A stretch of DNA of 64,000 nt. It comes from Aliidiomarina halalkaliphila (GTDB lineage: Bacteria > Pseudomonadota > Gammaproteobacteria > Enterobacterales > Alteromonadaceae). The position numbers and the translations under genes are program-made. Shown here one piece after another: positions 1 through 11,073 of this stretch. Numbering within the stretch: the stretch's first letter is position 1; every line of letters starts with the position of its first letter. The notes beneath the pieces were generated by a model, which did no database searches, had not been told where the DNA came from, and was given only the letters and a program-made list of their open reading frames with translations. The DNA is taken from assembly GCF_007096385.1 (NCBI RefSeq), contig NZ_VJWL01000001.1, positions 372,001 through 436,000 of the forward strand, read 5' to 3'.

Positions 1-103
1 CCGGGAACGGGTGCGGCAAATTCAAGTAGAAGCCCTGCGCCGTTTGAAAGAACTGATGGAACAGCAAGGGTTGTCAAACGAGTCGGTGTTCTCCCAAGAA
101 TAA
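1..103 (+). CDS. rpoS: RNA polymerase sigma factor RpoS, 3' end only
   Basis: Only the last 33 codons are in the window; the frame beginning at base 2 ends with TAA at 101-103. The peptide begins RERVRQIQVEALRRLKELME, which matches the end of region 4.2 of sigma-38, where the recognition helix contacts the -35 element. The short tail after it (ending FSQE) is the variable RpoS C-terminus. RpoS directs transcription in stationary phase and general stress. The gene converges on mutS and both end at a shared palindromic terminator; an rpoS-mutS-pncC-recA neighbourhood is common in gammaproteobacteria. The identification rests on region 4.2 and the context; the remainder lies outside the window. 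Confidence 0.85.
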   Translation, partial: RERVRQIQVEALRRLKELMEQQGLSNESVFSQE

Positions 104-138
104 AGTCACGGCTTGTAGCGCATCAAAATCACCACAGA

Positions 139-175
139 AAAATAGGCCTAGCATGCTAGGCCTTATTTTTTTGCG
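139..175. terminator. Bidirectional terminator between rpoS and mutS
   Basis: A perfect 20-bp palindrome at 144-163 (arms AGGCCTAGCA / TGCTAGGCCT) is flanked by an A-rich run on the left and a T run on the right, so it can act as an intrinsic terminator for both converging genes. The mutS stop codon (156-158 on the minus strand) lies inside the palindrome, so the last mutS codons are part of the hairpin. Confidence 0.85.
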
Positions 176-2720
176 TGAGTGTATACAAGAACTCCAATGC
201 CTCTCGAGGCGACATGTGATCCGGGTCTAAGGCATCTAGCGCTTGAATTCTCGGATCCTCAGGCGTAACTACTGCCGAGTTCTCCCCGGTTAAGTCCAAC
301 TGGGTTTGCCCAGTGCGTTGCCCCGGGTTCGTATCCTGTTGTTGTTCGAGTTCCCGTAAACGTGCTTGTGCGCGCGCGACCACACGGTGAGGTAAGCCCG
401 CCAAACGTGCGACTTGAATACCAAAGCTTTTGCTCGCGGCTCCGTCTTTTACGTGGTACAAAAATGCGATAGTGTCGCCATGCTCGGTGGCATCCACATG
501 CACATTGACTGTGTTTTCACAGAGTTGGTCTAATTGGGTTAGCTCAAAGTAGTGGGTGGCAAACAGTGTCATGGAGCCTCGCTCTGACAACGCCTCGGCA
601 GTTGCCCACGCCAATGACATACCATCATAGGTGGAGGTGCCGCGCCCAATTTCATCCATAAGCACTAGCGATTGTTCCGTCGCATGATGCAAAATCACCG
701 ATGTTTCAGTCATTTCAACCATAAACGTAGAACGGCCTGATGCTAGTTCATCAGCGGCACCTATACGTGTAAAAATGCGATCCATGGGGCCAATTGTGGC
801 ACTGTGAGCAGGAACATAGCTTCCTGTATGGGCCAATAATGCAATCAACGCGGTTTGCCGCATGTAGGTGGATTTACCGCCCATATTTGGGCCGGTAATC
901 ACGTGTAAGCGGCGCTGACTATTGAAATGCACGGAGTTTGCAATAAATGGGTGCTCAGCAAAAGCCTCAACCACGGGGTGGCGACCATCGCGAATAGAAA
1001 ACTCATGATTGCCTGTGAATTCTGGCCGACAGTAATTCAAACTAACCGCCCGCTCCGCGAAGCAGCAGAATACATCAAGTGCGGCAAGTTCTTGTGCAGT
1101 GGCTTGCAAACTGGCAAGGGGCTCAAGTAAATGTTCCAGTAACTCTTGATACAGTTGTTTTTCGATAGCCAATGCACGTCCTTGGCTATGTAATACCTGT
1201 TCTTCAAAGGTTTTAAGCTCGGGAATAATGTACCTTTCTGCGTTTTTTAAGGTTTGTCGACGCTGATATTCAGGTGGCACCCGATCGGCTGCTAAACGGC
1301 TTAGTTCAATGTAAAAGCCATGCACCTTGTTATAGCCAATTTTGAGATTTTGAATGCCGGTGCGTTCCCGTTCTCGTTGCTCAAGCGCATCCAATTGATC
1401 AGTCCCGCCAGCGCTTAACGCCCGATATTCGTCAAGTTCTTCGTGATAGCCTGGAGCAATTACGCCGCCGTCGCGAATTAACACTGGTGGATTCTCAACA
1501 ATTGCCCGTGTCAGTAAGTTGACTAACTCGGGAAACTCTTGAATGGCGGCTACTTGGCTCAATTGATACCTGTCGATACACTGGTTTAGCGTAGGAATAC
1601 AGGCAAGGGCATGACGCAAACGGGATAGATCGCGAGGACGTGCTGATTGTAGGGCTACACGCGCGAGAATACGCTCGATATCCCCGATATCCCGTAATAA
1701 GCGTTGTATATCTGCGTAAGCTGCCGCATCGATTAACTCGTTTACTTTGTTAAGACGGGACTGCAGTTGTGCCTGCTGACGCAATGGACGATGTAGCCAA
1801 CGTTTCAATAAACGGCTTCCCATGGGGGTTTTGCAGCGGTCCAATACAGACGCGAGGGTATGTTGTTCATTGCCTTGTAGATTTTCTGTCAGCTCCAGAT
1901 TGCGTCGAGTACTGCTGTCCAAATGGATGGCATCATCGGCTCGCTCATGTTGCAGACTACGCAGGTGTGGGAGGGCGCCCCGTTGGGTGTCTTTAATATA
2001 TTGCAATACACAACCAGCGACACCTAGCGTAGGATCTGTGCGATCCATGCCAAAACCCAACAAATCGTGAGTGCCGAATTGGCGAGTAAGGGCGGTAAAA
2101 GCACTATCTGGATCGAAATCCCATTCTGGTCGTTTGCGCAGGCCCTGTCGTTGTCTTACCGCGTGCGGAAGCTGAAGCCCTTCTGGATAGAGAAGCTCCG
2201 CCGGGCGCAATCGCTCGAGCTCATTATTTAGGGCGTCTTCTGAATCTACCAAGGCCACGAAAAAGCGACCGCTGCTAATATCTGCTCCGGCTAATGCCCA
2301 TTGGTTTTGGTGGGGCTGGATCGCGACCAAAAGATTTTCTCGATGGGAGTCGAGTAGGGCTTCGTCGGTAAGGGTGCCTGGTGTGATAATCCGCACCACT
2401 TTTCGGTCCACCGGTCCTTTACTGGTAGCGGGATCACCTACTTGTTCACAAATGGCGGCTGATTCGCCAAGTTTAACCAACTTGGCTAGATAATTTTCTA
2501 CTGCGTGATAGGGAACCCCGGCCATGGGAATCGGACGCCCGCCGGATTGACCACGCTGAGTCAGGGAAATATCTAGTAGATCGGCTGCTCGCTCCGCATC
2601 ATCATAAAATAGCTCATAAAAATCGCCCATCCGATAAAACAAAAGGATGTCCGGATGCTCGGCTTTGATCGCCAAATATTGCTGCATCATCGGTGTATGC
2701 GCGCTTGCTGATTTGCTCAT
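156..2720 (-). CDS. mutS: DNA mismatch repair protein MutS
   Basis: MutS recognises base mismatches and small loops and recruits MutL for methyl-directed repair. The 854-residue product has the family's usual length (E. coli 853). The N-terminal domain carries the mismatch-stacking Phe-x-Glu motif (Phe34-Tyr-Glu36 in GDFYELF). The Walker A motif GPNMGGKS is at about residues 610-617, followed by the Walker B region [16 protein letters not shown] and the switch FATHYFELT. The C-terminal tail after residue 800 is the tetramerisation region. ATG at 2718-2720 follows an AGGG ribosome site. The gene is divergent from pncC-recA and convergent with rpoS. Nothing unusual is seen except that the stop codon is inside the terminator. 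Confidence 0.98.
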   Translation of the reverse strand: MSKSASAHTPMMQQYLAIKAEHPDILLFYRMGDFYELFYDDAERAADLLDISLTQRGQSGGRPIPMAGVPYHAVENYLAKLVKLGESAAICEQVGDPATSKGPVDRKVVRIITPGTLTDEALLDSHRENLLVAIQPHQNQWALAGADISSGRFFVALVDSEDALNNELERLRPAELLYPEGLQLPHAVRQRQGLRKRPEWDFDPDSAFTALTRQFGTHDLLGFGMDRTDPTLGVAGCVLQYIKDTQRGALPHLRSLQHERADDAIHLDSSTRRNLELTENLQGNEQHTLASVLDRCKTPMGSRLLKRWLHRPLRQQAQLQSRLNKVNELIDAAAYADIQRLLRDIGDIERILARVALQSARPRDLSRLRHALACIPTLNQCIDRYQLSQVAAIQEFPELVNLLTRAIVENPPVLIRDGGVIAPGYHEELDEYRALSAGGTDQLDALEQRERERTGIQNLKIGYNKVHGFYIELSRLAADRVPPEYQRRQTLKNAERYIIPELKTFEEQVLHSQGRALAIEKQLYQELLEHLLEPLASLQATAQELAALDVFCCFAERAVSLNYCRPEFTGNHEFSIRDGRHPVVEAFAEHPFIANSVHFNSQRRLHVITGPNMGGKSTYMRQTALIALLAHTGSYVPAHSATIGPMDRIFTRIGAADELASGRSTFMVEMTETSVILHHATEQSLVLMDEIGRGTSTYDGMSLAWATAEALSERGSMTLFATHYFELTQLDQLCENTVNVHVDATEHGDTIAFLYHVKDGAASKSFGIQVARLAGLPHRVVARAQARLRELEQQQDTNPGQRTGQTQLDLTGENSAVVTPEDPRIQALDALDPDHMSPREALEFLYTLTQKNKA

Positions 2721-2844
2721 GAGACCCTGTTATTCTTATTAAAAACGTAGGCAATTGCGTCATGATCCTGAATTTAGTCGCAAAAGCCAAGTATCAATCG
2801 CATAATTGATGAGTAAGTGTTCTAAGCCTACAGGAAATTAAGCC

Positions 2845-3342
2845 GTGACTACAGACAAGACCATTGCCGTACTGGTACAACAGCTCGCCGATATTTTATT
2901 GGCGAAAGGCTGGCGCATGGCCACAGCGGAGTCCTGTACTGGAGGCGGAATGGCCTATCATTGTACTCAGTTAGCGGGCAGTTCTGCATGGTTTGAAGGT
3001 GGTGTTGTCTGTTATAGCAATGCCATTAAAGAACGGGTGCTCGGTGTACCAGCGCAGGTATTGTGCGATCATGGCGCGGTATCTACGGATTGTGCGCGAG
3101 CGTTGGTTGAAGGGGTTCAGCAGCTCTGCAACTCTGATGTGAGTGTGAGTATAACTGGCATAGCAGGACCCGGTGGAGGCAGTGCGGACAAACCCGTGGG
3201 TATGGTTTGCTTCGGTTTTCAGGTGAAACAAAACACATGGACCGATATCCAGTACTTTACTGGGGGACGTACAGATGTTCGCCACCAGTCAATTCAACAC
3301 GGGCTTCAAGAATTAATTAATTACTTATTAACTATCAAGTAG
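2845..3342 (+). CDS. pncC: Nicotinamide-nucleotide amidohydrolase PncC (CinA C-terminal domain type)
   Basis: PncC deamidates NMN to nicotinate mononucleotide, recycling the NMN released by NAD-dependent DNA ligase. The 165-residue product is the stand-alone CinA_C form without the N-terminal molybdopterin-binding-like COG1058 domain. Visible motifs are AESCTGG at residues 28-34, containing the catalytic serine, then SSAWFEGGVVCYSN and TGIAGPGGGS. The start is GTG at 2845, preceded by AGGA; no ATG upstream in frame fits better. It lies just ahead of recA, the usual cinA/pncC-recA order, but separated from it by the LexA-controlled recA promoter. Confidence 0.93.
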   Translation: MTTDKTIAVLVQQLADILLAKGWRMATAESCTGGGMAYHCTQLAGSSAWFEGGVVCYSNAIKERVLGVPAQVLCDHGAVSTDCARALVEGVQQLCNSDVSVSITGIAGPGGGSADKPVGMVCFGFQVKQNTWTDIQYFTGGRTDVRHQSIQHGLQELINYLLTIK

Positions 3343-3388
3343 TTAAATTAAAAAATTAACGTTTAGATAAATTTTTTTCGGTTACAAC

Positions 3389-3416
3389 TTGATACTGTAT
3401 AGATAAACAGTATACT
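3389..3416 (+). promoter_or_regulatory. recA promoter with LexA (SOS) box
   Basis: The LexA box CTGT-N8-ACAG lies at 3395-3410 and extends to a near-perfect 20-bp site at 3393-3412. It sits between a -35 element TTGATA (3389-3394) and a -10 element TATACT (3411-3416), spaced 16 bp, so bound LexA would cover the promoter. This is the classical SOS control of recA. Confidence 0.93.
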
Positions 3417-3454
3417 GACATTATTCACTAAGGCACGAATCTGGAGCGACCAAC

Positions 3455-4501
3455 ATGAGCAATGAAAATAAGCAAAAAGCACTGACGGCAGCACTTGGCC
3501 AAATCGAGCGTCAATTTGGTAAAGGCGCAATTATGCGTCTGGGCGATAATCGCGCCATGGACGTCGACGCCATTTCAACTGGCTCTCTTAGCCTTGATAT
3601 CGCATTGGGTATCGGTGGTCTGCCCTGTGGTCGTGTGATTGAAATTTTCGGTCCTGAATCGAGCGGTAAAACGACGCTAACTTTGCAAGTTATTGCCGAA
3701 GCGCAAAAGAATGGAAAAACCTGTGCATTCGTTGATGCGGAGCATGCGTTAGATCCACTTTATGCAGAGAAACTAGGTGTTAAAGTTGACGAGCTTCTGG
3801 TGTCACAGCCGGATACGGGTGAACAAGCGCTGGAAATCTGCGATATGTTGGTTCGTTCGGCCGCTGTTGATGTGATTATTGTCGATTCCGTTGCCGCCCT
3901 AACCCCACGCGCAGAAATTGAAGGGGAAATGGGGGATAGTCACGTTGGTTTGCAAGCGCGCCTGATGTCGCAAGCCTTGCGTAAACTGACAGCGAACATT
4001 AAGAAATCAAACACCATGTGTATTTTCATTAACCAGATTCGGATGAAAATTGGTGTGATGTTCGGTAACCCAGAAACCACGACCGGTGGTAACGCACTTA
4101 AATTTTATTCATCAGTTCGTCTTGATATTCGCCGTACTGGAGCATTGAAAGAAGGTGATGAAGTGGTGGGTAACGAAACCCGCGTGAAAGTAGTGAAAAA
4201 CAAAGTAGCGCCACCATTTAAGCAAGCTGAGTTCCAGATTATGTACGGTGCGGGTATCTCAAAAGAAGGTGAGTTGATTGACCTCGGCGTGAAACACAAA
4301 GTGGTTGAGAAAGCCGGCGCTTGGTATAGCTACAAGGGAGATAAGATTGGTCAAGGTAAAGCCAACTCTATGAAATTCTTGGCGGAGAATCCCACTATTG
4401 CGCAAGAAATTGAAAAGATTCTACGAGATATGTTGTTGTTGAAGCCGAAAGCGTCGAGCGAAGAAGTGACCTTAGCGCCAGAAGTGGATGATAGCGAGTA
4501 G
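3455..4501 (+). CDS. recA: Recombinase RecA
   Basis: RecA forms ATP-dependent filaments on single-stranded DNA, catalyses strand exchange and stimulates LexA self-cleavage. The 348-residue product has Walker A GPESSGKT at residues 66-73, Walker [11 protein letters not shown], the signature [23 protein letters not shown], and an acidic C-terminal tail ending EVDDSE. The start ATG follows CTGGAG. Expression should be SOS-induced through the LexA box 45 bp upstream. A terminator follows about 100 bp downstream, and recX, which often follows recA, is absent here; a lipoprotein peptidase gene comes next. Confidence 0.99.
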   Translation: MSNENKQKALTAALGQIERQFGKGAIMRLGDNRAMDVDAISTGSLSLDIALGIGGLPCGRVIEIFGPESSGKTTLTLQVIAEAQKNGKTCAFVDAEHALDPLYAEKLGVKVDELLVSQPDTGEQALEICDMLVRSAAVDVIIVDSVAALTPRAEIEGEMGDSHVGLQARLMSQALRKLTANIKKSNTMCIFINQIRMKIGVMFGNPETTTGGNALKFYSSVRLDIRRTGALKEGDEVVGNETRVKVVKNKVAPPFKQAEFQIMYGAGISKEGELIDLGVKHKVVEKAGAWYSYKGDKIGQGKANSMKFLAENPTIAQEIEKILRDMLLLKPKASSEEVTLAPEVDDSE

Positions 4502-4593
4502 ATTGTTTGCCTGTGAAACTGGCTAGCGCTTTATGAAGTAGAGCCTTGTTAGCGGGTATGTAACAAACAATAGAAAACGACCAAATCCGTCAT

Positions 4594-4624
4594 AAAAACC
4601 GAGCACATTGTGCTCGGTTTTTTT
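4594..4624 (+). terminator. Intrinsic terminator after recA
   Basis: A 10-bp perfect stem AACCGAGCAC / GTGCTCGGTT (4597-4606 and 4610-4619) with a 3-base loop is followed by a run of T. The A run before the stem would allow some function in reverse. Confidence 0.92.
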
Positions 4625-4729
4625 GTTCCAAATGCGGTGTTGTAAAAGCGTTAAGCAGGGTATGCTAAAGAAATAAATGTCTATCGGTATCTAACGGTTA
4701 ATAAGCTTACCTAAAAGAGGAACGTCATC

Positions 4730-6553
4730 GTGAGCGTGCTTTTAAAACTATCAGGATTTGTTACCCTGAGTATGTTATTTATTTTTACCATTGGGTGTTC
4801 CCCGGCACCGGATCGGCAATCAGCACACCAATCACAAGCGGTAGCAAAGCTTCTCGAGCAAACATACGCAGAGTATAGCGAAGCGCTGATGGCATTAGAG
4901 CCATTACAGGCAACTTTCCGTGGCGTTTCAACGTATAACAATAAACTTCCTAATACTTTCAGCCCAGAGCACTTACAGCGCCGCAAAATGCTCGAAGAAG
5001 AGTATTTAGCCATTCTTAACCGTATTGATCCAGATGTTCTAGCCTACGATGACCGTATGAGTTATGACATCTTTAAGTACCAACGTGAAATGCAATTGGC
5101 TCGGTTAGCCTTTCCTGAAGAATTAATTCCTCTCAATCAGTTTTATAACGTAATCAACACCTTTGCCATGCTCGGCTCAGGAACTTCTGCACAACCTTTT
5201 GCAACAGTCCAAGATTACGACAATTGGGCAGAGCGTATGCGTCAAATTCCGATCATAACGCAACAATTAATAGACAATATGAATGCCGGTATCGACGTAG
5301 AGATCGTGCAACCACGGGTTCTGATGGAACGGGTAGTTCGGCAGATTGACGCGCATCTTGTGGATGATGTTAGCGATAGTTTGTTTATGCGGCCGATTCG
5401 TGAGTTCCCCGAGACGATTGATTCGGATGAGCGTGAGCGCATTGCTGCACTCTATGAAGAACTTATTACAGAGGCGGTACTACCGGCATATCAAAACGTG
5501 CATGATTATCTAGAACGGACCTATCTCAACTACGCGCGTACGGATAGCTATGGAATTGGGGCATTACCCAACGGGCAAGCCTGGTATCAGTTTTTAATTC
5601 GTTGGCATACAACGACGGATCTCACCGCTCGCGAAGTACACGAATTAGGCCTATCTGAAGTGGCGCGCATTCATCAAGAAATCACGGACATTATGGCAAC
5701 GGTGGATTTTGACGGGTCGCTACAGGAGTTTTTCGAATTTACTCGGGATGACTCCCAGTTCCACTATTCAAGTCGAGAAGAAATGCTCGATGATTACCGT
5801 GCATTTGCGGCGGAAGCGGAAGGGCAAGCGGAACGTCTGTTTTTTCCTGAAATGTTGCCAGAAGCTGGCTATGAAATCCGCCCGGTGGAAGCCTTTCGGG
5901 AGCGTAGTGCTAGTTCTGGGTCCTATGCGCGGCCTAGTGAAGACGGCTCGCGACCTGGCGTGTTTTATCTCAACACCTATGATTTAAGTGCGCGCCCAAC
6001 GTGGGCGAAGGGGGCTTTGACATTACATGAGGCCGTTCCTGGTCATCACTACCAGTTAGCATTGCAACAGGAAATGACTCATCTTCCGGATTTTCGTCGT
6101 TTTGGTAGCGTGACGGCTTTTTCAGAAGGTTGGGGTTTGTATGCGGAATCTTTGGGAGAAGAGCTCGGTGTGTACGGCCCTTATGACCAATATGGAGCGT
6201 TAATCGCTGAGCTTTGGCGGGCAATTCGCTTGGTGGTGGATACTGGAATTCATGCCAAAGGCTGGAGTCGCGAACAAGTTCTCGATTATATGGCTGATAA
6301 TGCCCCGGTGAATGAAGCGCGTCGAATATCGGAAGCGGAACGTTTTATGGCGTTACCTGGGCAAGCGTTAGCGTATAAAATTGGTCAGTTGCGTATTCGG
6401 CAACTACGCGAAAGAGCGGAGAGTGCTTTAGGAGAGCAGTTCGATGTACGTGTGTTTCATCAGCAGGTACTACAACACGGCTCAATTCCTCTTTCGATTT
6501 TAGAGCGAGAGATTGATAGTTGGATTGCGAAAGAACTGGCCCATGCCGGCTAG
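4730..6553 (+). CDS. DUF885 family putative metallopeptidase lipoprotein
   Basis: The 607-residue product is a DUF885 family protein, a group of large bacterial putative zinc peptidases whose substrates are mostly unknown. The N-terminus has a hydrophobic stretch ending in the lipobox-like IGC at about residues 21-23, so export and lipid anchoring at the cell envelope are expected. The HExxxGH-type motif HEAVPGHHYQ at residues 433-442 carries the likely zinc ligands, and FSEGWGLYAESLG follows as the probable third-ligand helix. The start is GTG at 4730 behind AGAGGA. Such enzymes fit the protein-degrading habit suggested by the rest of the window. Its own promoter lies after the recA terminator; the patatin gene follows 22 bp downstream. 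Confidence 0.85.
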   Translation: MSVLLKLSGFVTLSMLFIFTIGCSPAPDRQSAHQSQAVAKLLEQTYAEYSEALMALEPLQATFRGVSTYNNKLPNTFSPEHLQRRKMLEEEYLAILNRIDPDVLAYDDRMSYDIFKYQREMQLARLAFPEELIPLNQFYNVINTFAMLGSGTSAQPFATVQDYDNWAERMRQIPIITQQLIDNMNAGIDVEIVQPRVLMERVVRQIDAHLVDDVSDSLFMRPIREFPETIDSDERERIAALYEELITEAVLPAYQNVHDYLERTYLNYARTDSYGIGALPNGQAWYQFLIRWHTTTDLTAREVHELGLSEVARIHQEITDIMATVDFDGSLQEFFEFTRDDSQFHYSSREEMLDDYRAFAAEAEGQAERLFFPEMLPEAGYEIRPVEAFRERSASSGSYARPSEDGSRPGVFYLNTYDLSARPTWAKGALTLHEAVPGHHYQLALQQEMTHLPDFRRFGSVTAFSEGWGLYAESLGEELGVYGPYDQYGALIAELWRAIRLVVDTGIHAKGWSREQVLDYMADNAPVNEARRISEAERFMALPGQALAYKIGQLRIRQLRERAESALGEQFDVRVFHQQVLQHGSIPLSILEREIDSWIAKELAHAG

Positions 6554-6575
6554 TGATGAAGGAGAGATAGCGCCT

Positions 6576-7607
6576 ATGAAACCGTTAAAGATTGGCTTGG
6601 CTCTTGGCTCAGGGGCTGCACGCGGCTGGGCTCATATTGGTGTGATTAAAGCGTTAGAAGACATGGGAGTCGAAGTCGATATCGTTACGGGCACTTCGAT
6701 TGGCTCCTTGGTGGGTGGGGCCTACGCTGCTGGGAAACTCGATGAGCTAGAACAATGGGTATTAGACATGGACCGATGGACCGTGTTTAACCTGCTGGAT
6801 TTTGGTTTCTCCAGCGGTGGAATGGTATCGGGCAAGAAAGTATTTGAACATGCCCGCGAGCGGTTTGGGAAACTGGATGTGCAAGAACTCCCCCGAAAGT
6901 ACGCGGCAATCGCTACAGATCTCTACACAGGGAAGGAGATTTGGTTGCGAGAAGGGGATTTATTTAGTGTGGCACGGGCTTCCTGTGCCATGCCAGGGCT
7001 GTTGGCTCCGCGAGCCTTTGATGGCCGCTGGTTAGTGGACGGTGCCTTAGTCAATCCCGTCCCTGTGTCTTTGGCACGTGCATTAGACGCGGATTTTGTG
7101 ATTGCCGTGCATTTGAACTCACAGGTGCATGTTGATGACGATTACGATGAATTACCGCCCCATGATCAGTCACCGCAGAATGAGAATGATCAGTCGGCAC
7201 GAGCTGCGACACAGGCAAAAACAAAGAATGTTGACGATGAAGACGATGACCAGAATGTCTTTCAAAGCTTTCTCGCCAAGAGCTCCAACTACTTGGATCA
7301 AGTTCGCAGCCGCTTTAACAAAGAACCACGTTCCCCCAGTATGCTCGGGGTGATGGCAGGCTCCATCGATATCATGCAAGAACGCATTACCAAGGCGCGT
7401 ATGGCAGGGGATCCGCCTGATATCCTGCTGCAACCTAAGTTAGGTGGTATTGGCCTATTGGAGTTTGATCAAGGGGAAGAAGCCATCCGCATTGGCTATG
7501 AGACCACGATGCGATTGAAAGATCTGATTTTGGATGAAATACGCATTATGTATAAACGTCGCAATGGCGGCCCGCAACGTTCTGATGTCGCGAAGCGAGA
7601 TCGTTGA
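6576..7607 (+). CDS. Patatin-like phospholipase family protein (RssA/NTE type)
   Basis: The 343-residue product is a patatin-fold Ser-Asp hydrolase. The oxyanion loop GSGAARG is at residues 11-17, the nucleophile motif GTSIGS at 39-44 (Ser41), and the DGA motif with the catalytic Asp at about residue 155. The first half resembles RssA/YchK. An acidic, Gln/Asp-rich linker (about residues 188-226) is inserted before the last helical part, longer than in typical RssA. The start at 6576 was chosen over an upstream in-frame ATG inside the preceding gene because GGAG precedes it and the protein then begins directly with the first strand. It is probably cotranscribed with the DUF885 gene. The lipid substrate is not known. 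Confidence 0.85.
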   Translation: MKPLKIGLALGSGAARGWAHIGVIKALEDMGVEVDIVTGTSIGSLVGGAYAAGKLDELEQWVLDMDRWTVFNLLDFGFSSGGMVSGKKVFEHARERFGKLDVQELPRKYAAIATDLYTGKEIWLREGDLFSVARASCAMPGLLAPRAFDGRWLVDGALVNPVPVSLARALDADFVIAVHLNSQVHVDDDYDELPPHDQSPQNENDQSARAATQAKTKNVDDEDDDQNVFQSFLAKSSNYLDQVRSRFNKEPRSPSMLGVMAGSIDIMQERITKARMAGDPPDILLQPKLGGIGLLEFDQGEEAIRIGYETTMRLKDLILDEIRIMYKRRNGGPQRSDVAKRDR

Positions 7608-7622
7608 TCGCGTATTGTTAGC

Positions 7623-9178
<1,556 letters not shown>

Positions 9179-9408
9179 AGTCTTCTCCAAACGCAATGGG
9201 CCAATTGATTGATGTAGCGCAGTGTAATGGGGACGAATGAAAAGACTTTGATCCAGGCCAAACTCTTTTAGCTTTTTGTATCGAGATACCTAACAAGTAG
9301 TAGCCAACCACCCCTTACCGGTAATGATAATTTCATTGCAAACTGCATATCATGTTCCCCGTACGCCGAGCACGACGTTCTAAGTTTTGTGGAAATCAAA
9401 ATATGAAC

Positions 9409-9482
9409 CCGTTGCCGTGGCAATTAGGCCACCAGGGTATCACTGGAAACGGTGCTACCTCCCGAGATTTGGAAAGGTGTGA
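9409..9482 (+). ncRNA. Molybdenum cofactor (Moco) riboswitch upstream of moaA
   Basis: The leader carries the conserved core of the Moco RNA motif as remembered from E. coli moaA: GGCCACCAGGG at 9428-9438, a variable hairpin, CCTCCC at 9458-9463, and GGAAAGGTG at 9471-9479. The CCACC and GGTG segments can pair to close the element. The ribosome site (GGAAAGGTG) is part of the 3' side, so ligand binding would mask it and reduce moaA translation when cofactor is plentiful. The 5' boundary is uncertain and may extend to about 9350. No modE gene is in the window, so this RNA may be the main feedback on the pathway. Confidence 0.8.
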
Positions 9483-9484
9483 AC

Positions 9485-10456
9485 ATGCTTACTGATCGTT
9501 ATCAACGTCGCTTTCGTTATTTGCGGCTCTCAATTACTGAGAGTTGCAACTTTAAATGTGACTATTGCCTCCCAGATGGTCCAGACTGTAGCTCCCGTCG
9601 CGAAGAAATAACGCTACCTGAAATTAAGCGTTTAGTGACGGCGTTTGCGCAAGCAGGTACGGAGAAGGTAAGAATTACCGGCGGAGAGCCTGCATTACGC
9701 CGGGATTTGACCGAGATTATTGCTGCCTGCAAAGCCACACCGGGTATTAAAGAAGTCGCAATTACCACGAATGGTTACCGCTTAGAGCGCGATATTGAAG
9801 CCTGGAAAGACGCAGGCCTCGACGCTGTAAACGTGAGTGTCGACAGTTTTAACCCGGGCACCTTCCAATTGATTACTGGCGATAGCCGGTTACCATCTAT
9901 CCTCAAAGGCATCGATAAAGCGATTGCTTTAGGTATGAAGCGCGTGAAAATCAACGCGGTATTGCTGCGTGGGTATAACTTTGCCGAGTATCAACAGTTT
10001 CTTGATTATGTGAAAGATCACCCAGTGTCCCTTCGTTTTATCGAACTCATGCTCACAGGGGATAATCGCGAGTATTACAAACATCATCACGTGAGCGGAA
10101 GTATTGTCCAACGGAAATTGGAGCAAGCAGGGTGGGAGAGCACGGTAAAAGGCAAAACCGCAGGCCCGGCGCTAGAGTACCAACATCCTGATTATGCCGG
10201 GAAGATGGGATTGATCATGCCTTATAGCAAAGATTTCTGTAATGATTGTAATCGGTTGCGCGTATCTAGCCGAGGACAATTGTTTATGTGTCTTTTTGCA
10301 TCACAACATCAAGATCTGCGTCACTTATTGCAAGAGGATGCGCCGGAACCGGTTATCCAGTTTCTGCAAGATACCTTGCAAGGGAAAGAAGCGTCTCATC
10401 ATCTACATGAAGAATTTACCGGGTCAACTCGTCATCTGGCGATGATAGGAGGCTAG
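9485..10456 (+). CDS. moaA: GTP 3',8-cyclase MoaA
   Basis: MoaA is the radical-SAM enzyme that starts molybdenum cofactor synthesis by cyclising GTP to 3',8-cyclo-H2GTP. The 323-residue product carries the SAM-cluster motif C21-x3-C25-x2-C28 and the C-terminal second cluster with cysteines near 252, 255 and 269 (CNDCNRLRVSS). The family-terminal Gly-Gly is present (MIGG). The ATG at 9485 was chosen because it follows the GGAAAGGTG ribosome site; a GTG 33 bases upstream is inside the riboswitch. It is the first gene of the moaA-mobA-moaBCDE-modABC operon and is probably controlled by the riboswitch. Confidence 0.96.
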   Translation: MLTDRYQRRFRYLRLSITESCNFKCDYCLPDGPDCSSRREEITLPEIKRLVTAFAQAGTEKVRITGGEPALRRDLTEIIAACKATPGIKEVAITTNGYRLERDIEAWKDAGLDAVNVSVDSFNPGTFQLITGDSRLPSILKGIDKAIALGMKRVKINAVLLRGYNFAEYQQFLDYVKDHPVSLRFIELMLTGDNREYYKHHHVSGSIVQRKLEQAGWESTVKGKTAGPALEYQHPDYAGKMGLIMPYSKDFCNDCNRLRVSSRGQLFMCLFASQHQDLRHLLQEDAPEPVIQFLQDTLQGKEASHHLHEEFTGSTRHLAMIGG

Positions 10457-10458
10457 CT

Positions 10459-11073
10459 ATGGGGAGCGATATGAACCTAAGCTGTGTCCTTCTGGCCGGT
10501 GGTAAATCGTCCCGTATGGGCGTAGATAAAGCGTTGTTGCCCCTTTCGGGCGCACCTGGGGAGGCGTCGGTTACCTTGCTTGATTACATGCTGTCTCTCA
10601 TTGTTGATAGCGGTATTCGCGATATCGTCGTAAGCCGAAACCCCAAGCTGCGGGAGCCTAACGATGGGTCTTCTTACCTTTGGGTCGATGACCAAACCCC
10701 CAATCGAGGTCCGCTTGGGGGAATCTTAAGTTGTATTCCTCATTGTCGGCACGACAGGATATTGATCGTGCCCGTTGATATGCCGGGCTTGTCGGTCTCC
10801 AGTATTCAGCAGCTCATTAACGTACCTGACTCAAGCTACTTCGCGCAATCGGCGCTGCCGTGCGTGCTTAGAAACAGTGATGAACTAATTACAGCGCTCA
10901 CCGAGCTGTTAAAGAGTGAAGAAAATAAGTCCTCGATTCGCGCTCTACTCGAACGCGTTGAGGCGAGAGCCATTGCTTCAGATACTTCCCTTGGTGATTT
11001 GAGTAATCTCAATACTCCCATGCAGTGGGAAGCTTTTGCTTCTGGAAAAAAAGGGACGAGTGCGGATGAGTAA
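10459..11073 (+). CDS. mobA: Molybdenum cofactor guanylyltransferase MobA
   Basis: MobA joins GMP to molybdopterin to make the bis-MGD cofactor required by NarG. The 204-residue nucleotidyltransferase has the GTP-binding motif LLAGGKSSRMGVDKALLP near residue 12 and the metal-binding PVDMPGL motif. A strong AGGAGG site (10447-10452) lies six bases before the ATG, and moaA ends just upstream. It overlaps moaB by eight bases. Its position second in the operon ties cofactor maturation to synthesis for nitrate reductase. A second ATG four codons in is possible. Confidence 0.92.
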   Translation: MGSDMNLSCVLLAGGKSSRMGVDKALLPLSGAPGEASVTLLDYMLSLIVDSGIRDIVVSRNPKLREPNDGSSYLWVDDQTPNRGPLGGILSCIPHCRHDRILIVPVDMPGLSVSSIQQLINVPDSSYFAQSALPCVLRNSDELITALTELLKSEENKSSIRALLERVEARAIASDTSLGDLSNLNTPMQWEAFASGKKGTSADE

